Shown in pieces: positions 19,032 to 29,067 of a DNA stretch of 41,608 nucleotides. Positions within the stretch are counted from its first letter, which is position 1. Each line of letters opens with the position of its first letter. Origin of the DNA: an uncultured Verrucomicrobiota bacterium (lineage in GTDB: Bacteria; Verrucomicrobiota; Verrucomicrobiia; Limisphaerales; AAA164-E04). Location: positions 1 through 41,608 of the forward strand of contig CAJXVR010000021.1 in the NCBI GenBank assembly GCA_913061285.1, read 5' to 3'. A program made the translations under genes and the position numbers. The notes below the pieces were generated by a model. It searched no databases and was not told the DNA's origin. It was given only the letters and a program-made list of their open reading frames with translations.

Positions 19032-20545
19032 CCCTTCTTCTTAATCACACGCTCAAGGCAATTACAGATCGTCTCAATCGTTTGAATTCGGGCAAAACGC
19101 TTGTTGTTTCCAGCAATCAGCGTCCATGGCGAATCTCCGCCCCCGGTAAAGGCAACCATGTCATTCACGGCCGTCTCGTAGTCGTCCCAACGTTCTCGAT
19201 TCCTCCAATCTTCGTCGGTAATTTTGTGTTGTTTATAGGCAATCTCTTCCCGGCTTCGAAACCGATTCAGTTGTTTCTCTTTACTGATGTGAAGCCAGAA
19301 CTTTAGTAACACGGTTCCGTGACCAGTGATCTCGTTCTCGAATTCATTGATCTCGGCGTAGGCTCGCTGCCATTCCCCATCGCTCGCATAGCCCTCAATC
19401 CGCTCCACCAAGACTCGCCCGTACCAAGATCGATCGAAAATTGTGATTCGTCCATCTCGGGGCAGATCACGCCAAAAACGCCAGAGATAGTGATACGAAT
19501 GCTCTTCCAGTGTCGGGGGGCCAATTTGAACGATCCGAAACAACCGAGGATCAATCGCAGCCGTAGCGCGACGAATCGCCCCTCCTTTTCCCGCTGCGTC
19601 CCACCCCTCAAAGACTAAGGCTGTCGAAATCCGCCTCTCGTATGCCGTCCAGAACAAGCGATGGAGACGAGATTGAGCCTCCACAAGTTGCGTTTCATAA
19701 ACATCCCGCGCCAGACGTTGTTCCAAATCCACCTCTGCCAATGCCCGATAAGGGGAGGGAGCATAGGCCACCGTACGTGGGTTCTTCAGTCGGGGGTCAC
19801 TCCCTTCTTCCCCAACAACCTTCTCCAACGATTGAGATAGGAGAGAAGCAAAGGTTAAGTTTCGCTCATAAAGATCGGCGGATGGAACGAAAAACCATGG
19901 GCATCTGCTATCGTGGGTTTGTTCCATCATGCTCGCTGCAACGGATTCAAACCGCTCATAGAGACTATGGTGTTTCCAATCGTCACTCATCGCCCGCCAA
20001 TGTTCCTTCGGGTTCTCGTAGAGATGCCTGAGTCGCTGTTCCTGCTCCTCCTTGCTTAGATGAAACCAAAACTTCAGGATCACAGCTCCATCCGCCGCCA
20101 GCGCTTCTTCCTGTCGCCGAATGCTCTCTAGTCGCTCCCCGAGTTTGTTTTGATTCGACTGCTTGTGCACCCCCTCGATGAGCGGCTCGGAGTACCAGCC
20201 TCCAAACCATATAGAAATCTTGCCTCGTCGAGGAAGGGCATCCCAATACCGCCAGAAATGGGGACGTTGAATCGCTTCATCGGAGAGATCCCAGAAGCTA
20301 TGGGTGCTCAAATCACGGGCGTCCAACCACTCATTGAGCAATTGAATCGCCTGCCCTTTTCCCGCACCATCAAAACCAGCGATGATGATAACGATAGGGC
20401 TGGCAGAGTCCTGCAGCTTCCGCTGCACCTTCATCAACTCGGCTCGGAGTTTATTGAGGCGCTTGGTGTACTTTTTCTCCGAGCACCCCTGAAACCCATC
20501 GCTATCGAGGAGGCGCTTACTGTAGTCCCTGATTTCTTGATTCAT
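19028..20545 (-). CDS. Two-domain polyphosphate kinase 2 (polyphosphate:AMP phosphotransferase type)
   Basis: This 505-residue protein has two tandem PPK2 domains. Domain 1 has Walker A GFDGAGKG (residues 57-64); domain 2 has GWDAAGKG (314-321) and the catalytic lid FDRSWYGRVLVERIEG. Domain 1 has WFGGWYSEP in place of DRSWYGR, so only the C-terminal half is likely to be catalytic, as in known polyphosphate:AMP phosphotransferases. Family enzymes phosphorylate AMP to ADP with polyphosphate in the cytoplasm. The specificity (AMP versus NDP) is inferred from the two-domain layout. It is downstream of the DUF255 gene by 102 nt and overlaps the CxxCH gene by 4 nt. Confidence 0.93.
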   Translation of the reverse strand: MNQEIRDYSKRLLDSDGFQGCSEKKYTKRLNKLRAELMKVQRKLQDSASPIVIIIAGFDGAGKGQAIQLLNEWLDARDLSTHSFWDLSDEAIQRPHFWRYWDALPRRGKISIWFGGWYSEPLIEGVHKQSNQNKLGERLESIRRQEEALAADGAVILKFWFHLSKEEQEQRLRHLYENPKEHWRAMSDDWKHHSLYERFESVAASMMEQTHDSRCPWFFVPSADLYERNLTFASLLSQSLEKVVGEEGSDPRLKNPRTVAYAPSPYRALAEVDLEQRLARDVYETQLVEAQSRLHRLFWTAYERRISTALVFEGWDAAGKGGAIRRATAAIDPRLFRIVQIGPPTLEEHSYHYLWRFWRDLPRDGRITIFDRSWYGRVLVERIEGYASDGEWQRAYAEINEFENEITGHGTVLLKFWLHISKEKQLNRFRSREEIAYKQHKITDEDWRNRERWDDYETAVNDMVAFTGGGDSPWTLIAGNNKRFARIQTIETICNCLERVIKKKG

Positions 20546-20647
20546 TCGTCAACCCTTCGGAATCACTTGACTCACCACCGTGCTGAAAGAGCCGACAGTG
20601 TGGAGACACGCCCCGAGAGTGGGACAGCGCCAGGCAAAATACCAGCC

Positions 20648-22693
20648 TTAGGATTTAAGAAAGTTCTGTACCCGTTCAGGATCATTCGAGGGTTCCTGAC
20701 AGGCTTGCGCCGTGCAAAGAAACGCCTTGGCATCTTGCCCTTCCTCAGCCAAGCCGCGAACAAAGGCACTCACCATACCTTGAGTCCCCATCACAACTTT
20801 GTTCGGCTGATAGACTCGATGCGCCGCTCGCATCAATGATTGAGTCGACTCACTCGCAGGATCGCCCTGAATCACGACTCGATGGGGAGGAAACAATGAA
20901 AAATCTAAGGCCAACAGCATCAATGGAACCGCTTGAGGCAATTGATCCATACGTTCAGAAAAGACCTTGAGGCAGCGCTGAGCGATCGCCTCATAATCCT
21001 CACGATCACAGATCGCTGCCAATTTCTGGAGCGCGATCATCACCACCGAGTTCCCCGACGGCTCGGCCCCATCATAATCTTCTTTAAGCCGAAGAATCAA
21101 ATGCGAGGACTCGGCGCCACTTTGCCAAAAGCCACCATTCTCCGAATCGTAAAATTGCTCAATCATCGCGTCTGCTAAGGAGATCGCAGACTGCAAGTAA
21201 TCAGGATTGAGCGTCACTTCATAGAGATCAATCACCCCGCCCAGGAGATAGGCGTATCCTTGAAAGAGCTGCACTGAATCGCGCTCCCCCTCCCGCCAGC
21301 GGTGGAAGAGACAGTTGGACGAAGCGTCCCAGAGTGTCGTCCACAAGAAGTTAAAACAGCGCTCGGCCGAAACACGATCCTCCTCCCGGCCCAAAACACC
21401 ATAAGCCCGCGCCATCGCTCCCAACATTAAGCCGTTCCAAGACACTAAGACCTTATCGTCCAAGTGAGGACGAACACGACGGGACCGAATCTCTGCAACG
21501 TTCGCCCGGGCACGTTTCAGTATTGCTTCCTGTCCCGCTGAAAGATCTTCCCCAACAACGCTGAGAACGTTCTGTTTCGGCAGTGGATCGGGATCGCTAT
21601 GATCGACAAAATTGCCGCCTTCGGTCACACCGTAATAATTGGCAAACACCTGAAATTCTTCTGGCTCGAGTCCTGCCTCCAATTCAGCTCTCGTCCAACA
21701 ATAGAATTTCCCTTCCTTGCCTTCGCTGTCCGCATCTTCCGCCGAGAAAAACCCTCCCTCTTTATGAGTCATATCTCGGCGCACATAGTCCAATGTTTCC
21801 TCGATCACGCGAATGAAGGATCTTCTTCCCGAAACCAAGTAGGCATCAAGGTACAGATGCACGAGTTGCGCATTATCGTAGAGCATCTTCTCGAAATGAG
21901 GCACAAGCCATTTCGAATCGACCGAGTAGCGAGCAAACCCACCCCCTATCTGATCATACATCCCACCTTTCGCCATTCGCTCACAGGTATGGAGTAACAT
22001 ATCGATCAAGTCCTGGCGCTGATGACGGACTCCATATCGCAGCAAGAATGCCGGCTGGGTAGGACGCGGAAATTTCGGCGCTCGACCGAAACCCCCATCG
22101 ACCGGATCGTATCCAAGTCGAAATGACTCCGCCGCTTTTTCCAGAATCTTCTCGTTAAGAGGCGTCCCATTACTTGGCACCGCATCACAAAGTTCAGCTA
22201 ATCGTTGATGAAGATCCGTCGATGAATGAGTCACTTCACTCCGTTTCGTTCGCCAAAGATTTGCGAGACCGTGAAGCAGGTTCAGAAAACCGGGTCGCCC
22301 CTGGACATCGGATGGAGGAAAGTACGTCCCACCATAGAACGGTTTCAATTCCCCAGTCAGAAAGGCACTCAGAGGCCACCCTCCTTGCCCCGAGATCGCC
22401 TGAACTGCCGTCATATAGATCTTATCCACATCCGGCCGCTCCTCTCGATCCACCTTGATGCTAACAAAGTGCTCATTGAGAAACGCAGCCACCTGTTCAT
22501 CTTCAAAAGACTCCCGTTCCATCACATGGCACCAATGACAAGTCGAATAGCCGATGCTGAGGAAAATAGGCTTATCCTCAGCGATCGCCTTGGAAAATGC
22601 CTCCTCCCCCCAGGGATACCAATCGACGGGATTGTGTTGATGTTGCAGGAGGTAAGGAGACTTCTCTCGGGCCAATCGATTGCTATGTTGCAT
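20648..22693 (-). CDS. DUF255 / thioredoxin-fold protein (YyaL/SPATA20-like)
   Basis: This 681-residue protein begins with the conserved segment [29 protein letters not shown] and the thioredoxin-like active site [11 protein letters not shown] (C52, C55). [19 protein letters not shown] and [10 protein letters not shown] follow. The remaining two thirds form the alpha/alpha-toroid region typical of this family ([27 protein letters not shown]). The length is close to the family's usual 650-700. Proposed roles include redox or sugar-epimerase-like activity, but none is firmly established. It starts 28 nt after the M14-like peptidase gene and is probably in the same operon. Confidence 0.93.
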   Translation of the reverse strand: MQHSNRLAREKSPYLLQHQHNPVDWYPWGEEAFSKAIAEDKPIFLSIGYSTCHWCHVMERESFEDEQVAAFLNEHFVSIKVDREERPDVDKIYMTAVQAISGQGGWPLSAFLTGELKPFYGGTYFPPSDVQGRPGFLNLLHGLANLWRTKRSEVTHSSTDLHQRLAELCDAVPSNGTPLNEKILEKAAESFRLGYDPVDGGFGRAPKFPRPTQPAFLLRYGVRHQRQDLIDMLLHTCERMAKGGMYDQIGGGFARYSVDSKWLVPHFEKMLYDNAQLVHLYLDAYLVSGRRSFIRVIEETLDYVRRDMTHKEGGFFSAEDADSEGKEGKFYCWTRAELEAGLEPEEFQVFANYYGVTEGGNFVDHSDPDPLPKQNVLSVVGEDLSAGQEAILKRARANVAEIRSRRVRPHLDDKVLVSWNGLMLGAMARAYGVLGREEDRVSAERCFNFLWTTLWDASSNCLFHRWREGERDSVQLFQGYAYLLGGVIDLYEVTLNPDYLQSAISLADAMIEQFYDSENGGFWQSGAESSHLILRLKEDYDGAEPSGNSVVMIALQKLAAICDREDYEAIAQRCLKVFSERMDQLPQAVPLMLLALDFSLFPPHRVVIQGDPASESTQSLMRAAHRVYQPNKVVMGTQGMVSAFVRGLAEEGQDAKAFLCTAQACQEPSNDPERVQNFLKS

Positions 22694-22721
22694 GGAAATT
22701 ACAGTGTCGAGACGCCCAGCA

Positions 22722-23501
22722 CTAGGCAGGTGAGACGGTATTCATGAGTGCTCTGACCGCAAGGACGAGGGCATCAACCCGATTGGCCAAGGGGAAATCT
22801 GAAGAAGATTCCAGGGTGTAGCCAAGGTCGGTGTGGTGTTTAGTGAGATAAAGCGTCTCGGGCCAAATCGAAGGGCCCAAAGGGTTGACGGGAGGACGAA
22901 TGATTCCGTCACAGGCAGGGAAGCCTTCGATCTCCGCCGAGCGGTCAATTGGAAAAACGGGCCTCACGGCATCTACGATTGCTTCACTCACACAAGGTAT
23001 GTTTTTCGGATTCACCGCATAGAGATAAAACCCCTTAGCCTCCCAATCTTCGTGCAAACAAACAGCACAATCAAAGCGCCCCTTATTCTCCAACCAACGC
23101 ACTTGGGTCTGCACTTCTCCGCTTTGAGGATTCTGGTAGTCTCGATTCAGATCAATACCAGCCGCTGTCTCACGTCGATTCAACGCGAATCCCGTGGGGT
23201 TCAAACATGGAAGCACCCAACACTCGGCATCGTCAGGAAACAAATCCTCCTCGATCATTCGCTGCACCGCGAGGGGGCCTGCTGGCTCATCTCCGTGCAC
23301 CCCAGTCGAGAGATAAAAACGGCGAGACACCGTTTTTGGCTGGCGATGTAGCGCGATTAAATTCAGTTCTGGATCAACCGGAAGCGACTCCACTCCCCAA
23401 TCCCTGGCTCTTGCTTCAGCCACGAGCGACGCTAGAACGTCGTCAATATCAATCGTCTCACCGCAGTATCCACCGTGATTCTTTCCAAGTGCCTGTGGCA
23501 T
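22722..23501 (-). CDS. M14-like zinc carboxypeptidase / desuccinylase-fold protein
   Basis: This protein of about 259 residues has an M14 catalytic core: the first zinc ligands in [12 protein letters not shown] (HxxE), substrate-binding NRDYQNP, and a later zinc His in [20 protein letters not shown] place the start at the ATG at 23501 ([11 protein letters not shown]). The frame is open 64 codons further upstream, but that stretch overlaps the end of bioB and looks non-coding. Family members cleave C-terminal amino acids or amide bonds; the substrate is unknown. It sits between bioB (53 nt away) and the DUF255 gene on the same strand. Confidence 0.87.
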   Translation of the reverse strand: MPQALGKNHGGYCGETIDIDDVLASLVAEARARDWGVESLPVDPELNLIALHRQPKTVSRRFYLSTGVHGDEPAGPLAVQRMIEEDLFPDDAECWVLPCLNPTGFALNRRETAAGIDLNRDYQNPQSGEVQTQVRWLENKGRFDCAVCLHEDWEAKGFYLYAVNPKNIPCVSEAIVDAVRPVFPIDRSAEIEGFPACDGIIRPPVNPLGPSIWPETLYLTKHHTDLGYTLESSSDFPLANRVDALVLAVRALMNTVSPA

Positions 23502-23553
23502 TGACGGGGTAGGATCCAAAGCAGGATGTTCTTCCCGATGAAATTGAAAGCGA

Positions 23554-24654
23554 TTAGACCGCTTCGACGAGCTCAGACTTGCAGCTCTCAGATTTCTCGG
23601 AACAACCACAGCCCTCATCCTGATCGGCAAACCCGTCATTGTTCCAGTCACTATCCAGGCCCAAGTCCTTGAGCATCTGAAGATCCTTCTCAACCGGTTG
23701 ATTCAGCGTCGTCAAGTAGTTACCAACCATCAAGGCACTCGCCCCGGCCATGAAGACCATGCTTTGCATGTCACGCAGATTCACGGTTCGGCCCCCGGCA
23801 ATCATGATCTCTTTCTTGGGAAGAATGAGTCGAAAACATGCAATGGTCTTCAGAATCTCAAATGGAGGCACTGGTTCGTTGCCTTCATACGGCGTCCCTG
23901 GAATTGGGTTTAAGATATTGATCGGCACAACGTTTGCCCCAATCTCGCGCAGTGAAAGTGCCAAATCACAGCGATCCTCTCGCGTCTCTCCCATCCCAAT
24001 AATCCCTCCGGAACAAATCTTGATCCCGGCATTCTTGAGATATTGAATCGTTTGCAAGCGATCCTCATAGCTGTGCGTCGTGCAGTGTTTGGGGAAATAG
24101 TTCCGGGAACTCTCGAGATTATGGCCGTAGCATTCGAGACCCGCTTCCTTCAATCGATCCGCCACTGCCTGACTCTCAATCAAGCCAAGGGAAGCGTCTG
24201 GTCGAGTCTTTCCTCCTTCTGCCATCTCACGGATCCGATCACACACCTCGTCAAGAATCGGACCCTCCTTCAAGCCCTTCCAGGCAGCGACAAGCCCGAC
24301 CGCAGTCACTCCGTTCCGGTCCGCCTCATTGGCGGCCTCTTCCACAGGTTCCTGGTCGATAAAACCGTACCTTGGCGAATCCCCTTGGTAGGCGGCCGAT
24401 TGAGCACAGAACTTACAATTCTCACTGCAGCCGCCCGCCTTGGCATTCACAATCGAGCACAAATGGATCTTATTCCCCTTGAAATGGACACGAACTCGAT
24501 TGGCCACGGCCATCAGATCGAAAACATCCGCAGTCTCCTCAAGCGTAAACAACCACAACGCCTCGTCCCGCGTCAATTGGCCGCCATCAATGATACGCTC
24601 GCCAAATTGTCGAATTCGCTCTGAATGTTTCACGTCAACCACTTCCGAAGTCAT
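23554..24654 (-). CDS. bioB: Biotin synthase
   Basis: This 366-residue radical-SAM enzyme carries the [4Fe-4S] motif CSENCKFC (C76, C80, C83) within AKAGGCSENCKFCAQ. Further BioB hallmarks follow: CYGHNLESSRNYFP, CSGGIIGMGE, NILNPIPGTP, and MIAGGRTVNLRDMQ, which includes the [2Fe-2S] ligand region. BioB inserts sulfur into dethiobiotin in the last step of biotin synthesis. The C-terminus has an extra cysteine-rich tail, DEGCGCSEKSESCKSE, a feature seen in several PVC homologues. Start choice is uncertain between ATG codons at 24654 and 24666; the longer open frame to 24798 crosses the divergent intergenic region and is unlikely. No other bio genes are nearby. Confidence 0.96.
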   Translation of the reverse strand: MTSEVVDVKHSERIRQFGERIIDGGQLTRDEALWLFTLEETADVFDLMAVANRVRVHFKGNKIHLCSIVNAKAGGCSENCKFCAQSAAYQGDSPRYGFIDQEPVEEAANEADRNGVTAVGLVAAWKGLKEGPILDEVCDRIREMAEGGKTRPDASLGLIESQAVADRLKEAGLECYGHNLESSRNYFPKHCTTHSYEDRLQTIQYLKNAGIKICSGGIIGMGETREDRCDLALSLREIGANVVPINILNPIPGTPYEGNEPVPPFEILKTIACFRLILPKKEIMIAGGRTVNLRDMQSMVFMAGASALMVGNYLTTLNQPVEKDLQMLKDLGLDSDWNNDGFADQDEGCGCSEKSESCKSELVEAV

Positions 24655-24793
24655 GCTTGACACCATAAAACCCGGCAGGCGGACAGTGCAAGACGATTGA
24701 TTCGATCCCTGGAAGCAATTGCACCAGCCAAAGCCCCCCAATTCCGGGAATCCAATTGTCGTTGCCACATAAAAATGAAAATATCTTTTGACC

Positions 24794-24808
24794 CTCACGT
24801 ACCGTGAG
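24794..24808. promoter_or_regulatory. Probable MerR/TipA-type operator
   Basis: CTCACG-TAC-CGTGAG is a perfect 6+6 inverted repeat directly after a -35-like TTGACC (24788-24793), 58 nt before the MerR start codon. It closely resembles the CTCACGTnnCGTGAG-type operators of TipA/Mta-like MerR regulators. Those usually lie in the over-long spacer between -35 and -10 of their own promoter. No convincing -10 box is visible, and the site could also influence the divergent bioB. Confidence 0.65.
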
Positions 24809-24865
24809 CGCTGACAACGGTTCCCAGTAGCAGGGCATCATGGTGATCCTTGCAACACAACAACA

Positions 24866-25627
24866 ATGGCATACACGGTCAAAAATCTTGCAACAATGGC
24901 GGGAGTGAGTGTGCGCACACTCCACTACTATGACGAAGTCGGATTGCTCGAACCAGCCTATTGCGGGGTCAACGGCTACCGATTCTATGAGGAGGAACAA
25001 CTGTTACAGCTACAACAGATTCTTTTCTATCGAGAACTCGGACTTCCGCTAAAGCAAATTCAAAGCATCTTAGGACGTCCCGACTTTGACAAGGTCCTGG
25101 CATTGGAGTCCCACAGAAAGACTCTTCTCCAAGAACTCGACCGCAAAGGCCAATTACTGACAACGATTGATAAAACAATCGAGCATCTAAAAGGAACTAA
25201 GAAAATGGAGGAAAAAGAAATATTCACCGGCTTTGATCCCGAAAAACAGCGCCAGCACGAACAGTACTTAGTCGATCGCTACGGTGACGACATGAAGCAA
25301 AGCATCACGAAGTCTAAGAAGCGCGTTAAAGACTGGACGAAAGAGAAGTGGGAACAAACTCGCGAGGAATTCGCCGATATCTGCACCGAACTCGTCAAGA
25401 TCATGGAATCAGGACTAGAAGCCGACTCCCAAGAAGCCCAAGATCAGATCCGACGTCACTTCAAGTGGATCTGCCAGTTCTGGACGCCCAATCGAGAGTC
25501 CTACAAGGGCCACACTCAATTGATCGTAGATTCAGATCTTCGCCAGGCCTACACGACCCATCACGTCGAGCTACCAGAGTTCGTCACTGCCGCCATCAAG
25601 GCCTTCGCAGATCGGGAACTCACATAG
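24866..25627 (+). CDS. MerR family regulator with TipAS-type effector domain
   Basis: This 253-residue protein has an N-terminal winged-helix MerR domain (YTVKNLATMAGVSVRTLHYYDEVGLLEP, residues 3-30, with NGYRFYEEEQL). A coiled-coil linker follows at about 75-110, then a TipAS antibiotic-recognition-like domain (KWEQTREEFADI, HFKWICQFWTPNRESYKGHTQLIVDSDLRQAY). Members are ligand-responsive activators that twist overspaced promoters and usually control their own gene and drug-resistance genes. A matching palindromic operator lies upstream. The ADOP permease gene 287 nt downstream could be a target, but a hairpin separates them. Confidence 0.92.
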   Translation: MAYTVKNLATMAGVSVRTLHYYDEVGLLEPAYCGVNGYRFYEEEQLLQLQQILFYRELGLPLKQIQSILGRPDFDKVLALESHRKTLLQELDRKGQLLTTIDKTIEHLKGTKKMEEKEIFTGFDPEKQRQHEQYLVDRYGDDMKQSITKSKKRVKDWTKEKWEQTREEFADICTELVKIMESGLEADSQEAQDQIRRHFKWICQFWTPNRESYKGHTQLIVDSDLRQAYTTHHVELPEFVTAAIKAFADRELT

Positions 25628-25641
25628 GCCACACCATTCAA

Positions 25642-25677
25642 GCTCTGGAAAGCGCCCCGGAGGTGACTTTCCAGAGC
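25642..25677. terminator. Long inverted repeat after the MerR gene, possible terminator
   Basis: An 11-bp perfect stem, GCTCTGGAAAG (25642-25652) with CTTTCCAGAGC (25667-25677), encloses a 14-nt GC-rich loop, 14 nt beyond the MerR stop codon. There is no T-run, so it is not a classical rho-independent terminator. It may protect the 3' end or act as an attenuator. Confidence 0.4.
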
Positions 25678-25914
25678 CCACCTCAACCAATCGTCGGTAT
25701 CATCAGTTGCTCGCTCACTTTCGAAATCTCGCCTTCCCAGATCTGGGACGTATTGATGATTGCTAAGGGAACCTATTCAGTGTTCCTATCACTTTCCCAG
25801 CGCTCGCTCCGTCAATTTCCCTGTATTTACCCGCCTTGTCATTATAGAGATTGTTTTGCCAGGCTGTCCGATCGAGTTGGCACACCAACTGCAATAGTGG
25901 GTCTCTAAGAAGCA

Positions 25915-28332
25915 ATGAACCATCTCAGATTTACCATTCGGCAGTTACTGAAAAATCCCGGGTTCAGTGGCGTAGCAATCCTGACTCTGGCACTAGGGAT
26001 TGGCGCATGCACGGCAACATTCAGCTTGTTTCATGCGGTATTACTCAAACCTCTCCCCTTCCATGAGCCCAGCAAGCTCGTCTGGATGCAAAATTGGACC
26101 CATGGAAGTTTCTCGGATCAAGCGTCTCGCATGGATGACTATCTGGATTGGAAAGCCATCGCCCCTTCCTTTCAGGATATCGGAGGCTTCTCCCCCTTCT
26201 ATGATGTGGAACGGAACGTCCTGAGTGGTGACGGGTCTCCCCAGCGCATTCTCGGCATCAAGATCACTCAAAACTTCCTCGACGTCCTCGGGGTCCGCCC
26301 ATTGATCGGGAGAAATTTCCAGCCTGAGGAATGCCTTCCCAACGGTCCAAAGGCCGCCATCCTTAGTCATCGACTTTGGCAACAACGATTCAATGGAGAC
26401 CCTCAAATCATTGGCACTTCAACGACAATCAACGATGCGAGCGTATCGATTGTGGGCGTTCTTCCACCGGACGCCGCCTTAGAGATCGTCGTTTCGCCCG
26501 GCACCCCTCCAGATGTTCTCCTTCCCTTCCCCGAGAGCGGAAAGATTCTCAACTGGGGCAATGTCGTGATTGGTGTCGGCCGACTCAAAGACCAGGCAAC
26601 GCGAGAGCAAGCCCAGAAAGAGCTTTCCGCCTTTGCAGGAGAGTTGTTGGCAAGTGATCCCGAGCGGGCAGGATACTCCCCCGAATTAGGCCCGACGCTG
26701 GTTTCCCTGAATCAATATATTCGAGGCGATATTAAGAATAGCTTTACCATGCTGGTCTATGCGGTGTCTTTCGTTTGGCTCATCGCCTGCATCAACCTCT
26801 CCAATCTTTTGCTGGCCAGAGCGGATCGAAAACAACAGGAATTCTCGCTCCGCGCTGCATTGGGGGCCAGCCGGGGACAGCTCCTTCGCCAATCACTGAC
26901 CGAGAGTTTCGTCCTCGTAGCGCTCGGCAGTACCGTGGGCACCATCGCTGCCGTTTTTGGTGTTTCAGCCCTTTCCAAGTTACAACTGTTTGATATTCCT
27001 CTCCTACAAACCGCGTCGATCGATCTACCCGTCCTGGCTGTCGTGATTCTCATGGCCTTCTTATCCGCCATATTCTGTGGTGGTTTCCCGGCGATGCGTC
27101 TCTGGCGACAGAACACCGCAAGTCTGGGAAAAAGTTCCGGCCTCCGTGGCACCGCCAGTAAAGAGAGCCTGGGCTTTCGCCGCTATCTCGTCATCACGGA
27201 GCTCGCCCTCGCGTGTGTTCTCTTGGTCGGCGCCGGACTCCTTGTTCGTAGTTTCCTAAAGGTCACCCAACTGGACATCGGATTTGAAACGCAGCAAATC
27301 TACTCCTGGCAAATCGATTCTGGCCGTGATTTCGAATCCCCTCAGATCCGCAACAACTACTACGCAGCCTTAAAACAACGGGTTGCTCAGATTGAAGGCG
27401 TTGCATCGGTTAGCCTCAGTGACTCGGTCCCCTTCGGTTTCAAACGCCACTGGCCCGTGGACGCCAAGGGGGTGACTTACCAAGAAGGCGAGCACCGGGG
27501 GGCTTATGTGCGATTCATTGACGACACCTGCCTCCAAACCATGCAAACCACCCTCCTCCGAGGCCGCTACTTCACCCCAGCGGATCGGATCGGATCCCAA
27601 CCCGTCGTCATTGTCAGTCAAACCCTCGCGGCCAATGCCTGGAAAGGCGAGGACCCGCTCGGCAAAACAGCCCTCGTTAGCGACGGATCCGAATACACCG
27701 TCGTTGGCATTGTCGCAGATGTGGCCCATGAACTCGATGGGGGTTCGCGACCTGACCTCTATCTTTCCAGCGATCAATGGAAAGCAAAACACTGGATGAC
27801 ACCGAATCTTGTCATACGAACAAAAACCGCCACTCCTCCGATACGAGAGATCCGCGAAGCCATTCAGACCTATGACTCGTCCCTCCCCACGAATGAATTC
27901 ATTCACCTCGTTGACATCGTCGACCGAGCGATCGCACCCCGCCGATTCATGATGGGACTCATCACGGCATTCTCAATCTCGGCCCTTCTCCTCGCAGCGA
28001 TCGGACTTTACGGATTAATCGCCTACAATGTTGGCACCCGCAAGAGAGAGTTTGGAATCCGTCTCGCTGTCGGGGCAAAAAAAGAAGACGTCCTTTGGCT
28101 CGTGATCCGCAGCGTCTTAAAAATGGCGGCAGTTGGTATTGTGATCGGCCTCACCGGCGCTTTCGCGGGCACTCGACTCCTTCAAACCCAACTCTTCGGC
28201 GTGACCGCCAACGACCCCTTTACCTACCTCACAACACTCACCCTCCTGGGCATAATGACCCTAGTAGCCGCATGGCTTCCCGCCCGTCGAGCCGCTACCG
28301 TCAATCCCAACGATGCGCTACGAACGGAATAG
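25915..28332 (+). CDS. ADOP-type ABC permease (MacB/FtsX-like, orphan)
   Basis: This 805-residue membrane protein begins FTIRQLLKNPGFSGVAILTLALGIGACTATF, the signature start of the ADOP (acidobacterial duplicated orphan permease) family. Layout: TM helix (about 20-45), a MacB-like periplasmic domain (50-260), an FtsX block with three helices (about 275-395), then a second copy (TM at about 425-445 in ELALACVLLVGAGLLVRSF, periplasmic domain, and a C-terminal FtsX block at 680-800 ending ARRAATVNPNDALRTE). It is MacB-like but carries no ATPase, and none is adjacent. In relatives the transported compound is unknown; export of a peptide or drug is the usual guess. The MerR gene upstream fits a drug-response context. 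Confidence 0.92.
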   Translation: MNHLRFTIRQLLKNPGFSGVAILTLALGIGACTATFSLFHAVLLKPLPFHEPSKLVWMQNWTHGSFSDQASRMDDYLDWKAIAPSFQDIGGFSPFYDVERNVLSGDGSPQRILGIKITQNFLDVLGVRPLIGRNFQPEECLPNGPKAAILSHRLWQQRFNGDPQIIGTSTTINDASVSIVGVLPPDAALEIVVSPGTPPDVLLPFPESGKILNWGNVVIGVGRLKDQATREQAQKELSAFAGELLASDPERAGYSPELGPTLVSLNQYIRGDIKNSFTMLVYAVSFVWLIACINLSNLLLARADRKQQEFSLRAALGASRGQLLRQSLTESFVLVALGSTVGTIAAVFGVSALSKLQLFDIPLLQTASIDLPVLAVVILMAFLSAIFCGGFPAMRLWRQNTASLGKSSGLRGTASKESLGFRRYLVITELALACVLLVGAGLLVRSFLKVTQLDIGFETQQIYSWQIDSGRDFESPQIRNNYYAALKQRVAQIEGVASVSLSDSVPFGFKRHWPVDAKGVTYQEGEHRGAYVRFIDDTCLQTMQTTLLRGRYFTPADRIGSQPVVIVSQTLAANAWKGEDPLGKTALVSDGSEYTVVGIVADVAHELDGGSRPDLYLSSDQWKAKHWMTPNLVIRTKTATPPIREIREAIQTYDSSLPTNEFIHLVDIVDRAIAPRRFMMGLITAFSISALLLAAIGLYGLIAYNVGTRKREFGIRLAVGAKKEDVLWLVIRSVLKMAAVGIVIGLTGAFAGTRLLQTQLFGVTANDPFTYLTTLTLLGIMTLVAAWLPARRAATVNPNDALRTE

Positions 28333-28458
28333 AAAATCACATCGATAACCGGGCGATGACCATCCCTTACAAATCAATTCAATCCTAGCAACTAGATCGA
28401 AGTTGAACATCTCTGAAAAACAGAACTCGACAAGAGATCACTCATCGACGCCGCAGAC

Positions 28459-29064
28459 CTAGTCTAAAGAATAACGCCGCCAGTGGCTTTGAGAGAGTTC
28501 CTCAGAACCTTGCTCGATTGAGGAATGATCATCCTCCGTCCAATGCACGCCATCCGGCCCCGCCGATCGAATCTCAATTTGGTTCCCCGAGATTCGATGG
28601 AAGTAAAAAGGAGCACCCCAGCGATCAACAAGCTGCTGTTTCTCATCAAGCCAAGCGCGCTCTTTTGGTAGGAAAGCAATGCGACGTTTATTCCCCCCCG
28701 AAAATGCCTGCACCCAATCGGCGTTCTCGCCATAAGGATATTCTTTAAAGACGGAGAAGTAAGAAAAAAGCAGGTTATCCACGATCGCTAGGTCATTTTC
28801 GATCGTTCCCTTTGAATCGTTAAGTCCCTCGAGAAGACTTGGCTTGCCCTCAACCGCGCCGACCTCTGATACCGCCTCTGGGCGAGACAGAGGACGGCGT
28901 GAGAGTACCACTTCAGGCACGAAGTCTTCCTCCAAAATACTTGAATTCCCCTCTCCAATATTCCCAAGCTCTCGGCGCTCCGACGCCTGCCGATTGGTCA
29001 TCAACAAGATTCCAACCCCCAAAACAACAAGCCCTAAGAGAATATAAATCCGCACCGCCTTCAT
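28459..29064 (-). CDS. Membrane-anchored protein with GspG-like C-terminal segment
   Basis: This 201-residue protein has an N-terminal transmembrane helix (residues 5-22, IYILLGLVVLGVGILLM) and a polar linker. Its C-terminal part (DRWGAPFYFHRISGNQIEIRS, then AGPDGVHWTEDD) strongly resembles the DPWGxPY...SAGPDG..GTEDD calcium-loop region of type II secretion major pseudopilins (GspG). It lacks the prepilin cleavage motif and N-terminal helix of true pseudopilins, so it is a GspG-tail-like protein of unknown role. Its start is 3 nt from the stop of the DUF1501 gene upstream, so it is the third gene of the DUF1800-DUF1501 operon. Confidence 0.75.
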   Translation of the reverse strand: MKAVRIYILLGLVVLGVGILLMTNRQASERRELGNIGEGNSSILEEDFVPEVVLSRRPLSRPEAVSEVGAVEGKPSLLEGLNDSKGTIENDLAIVDNLLFSYFSVFKEYPYGENADWVQAFSGGNKRRIAFLPKERAWLDEKQQLVDRWGAPFYFHRISGNQIEIRSAGPDGVHWTEDDHSSIEQGSEELSQSHWRRYSLD

Positions 29065-29067
29065 CGC

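Noticed and set aside
23502-23693. Longer N-terminus for the M14-like protein
   Set aside because: It would overlap the 3' end of bioB in another frame, and the extra residues look unlike any peptidase.
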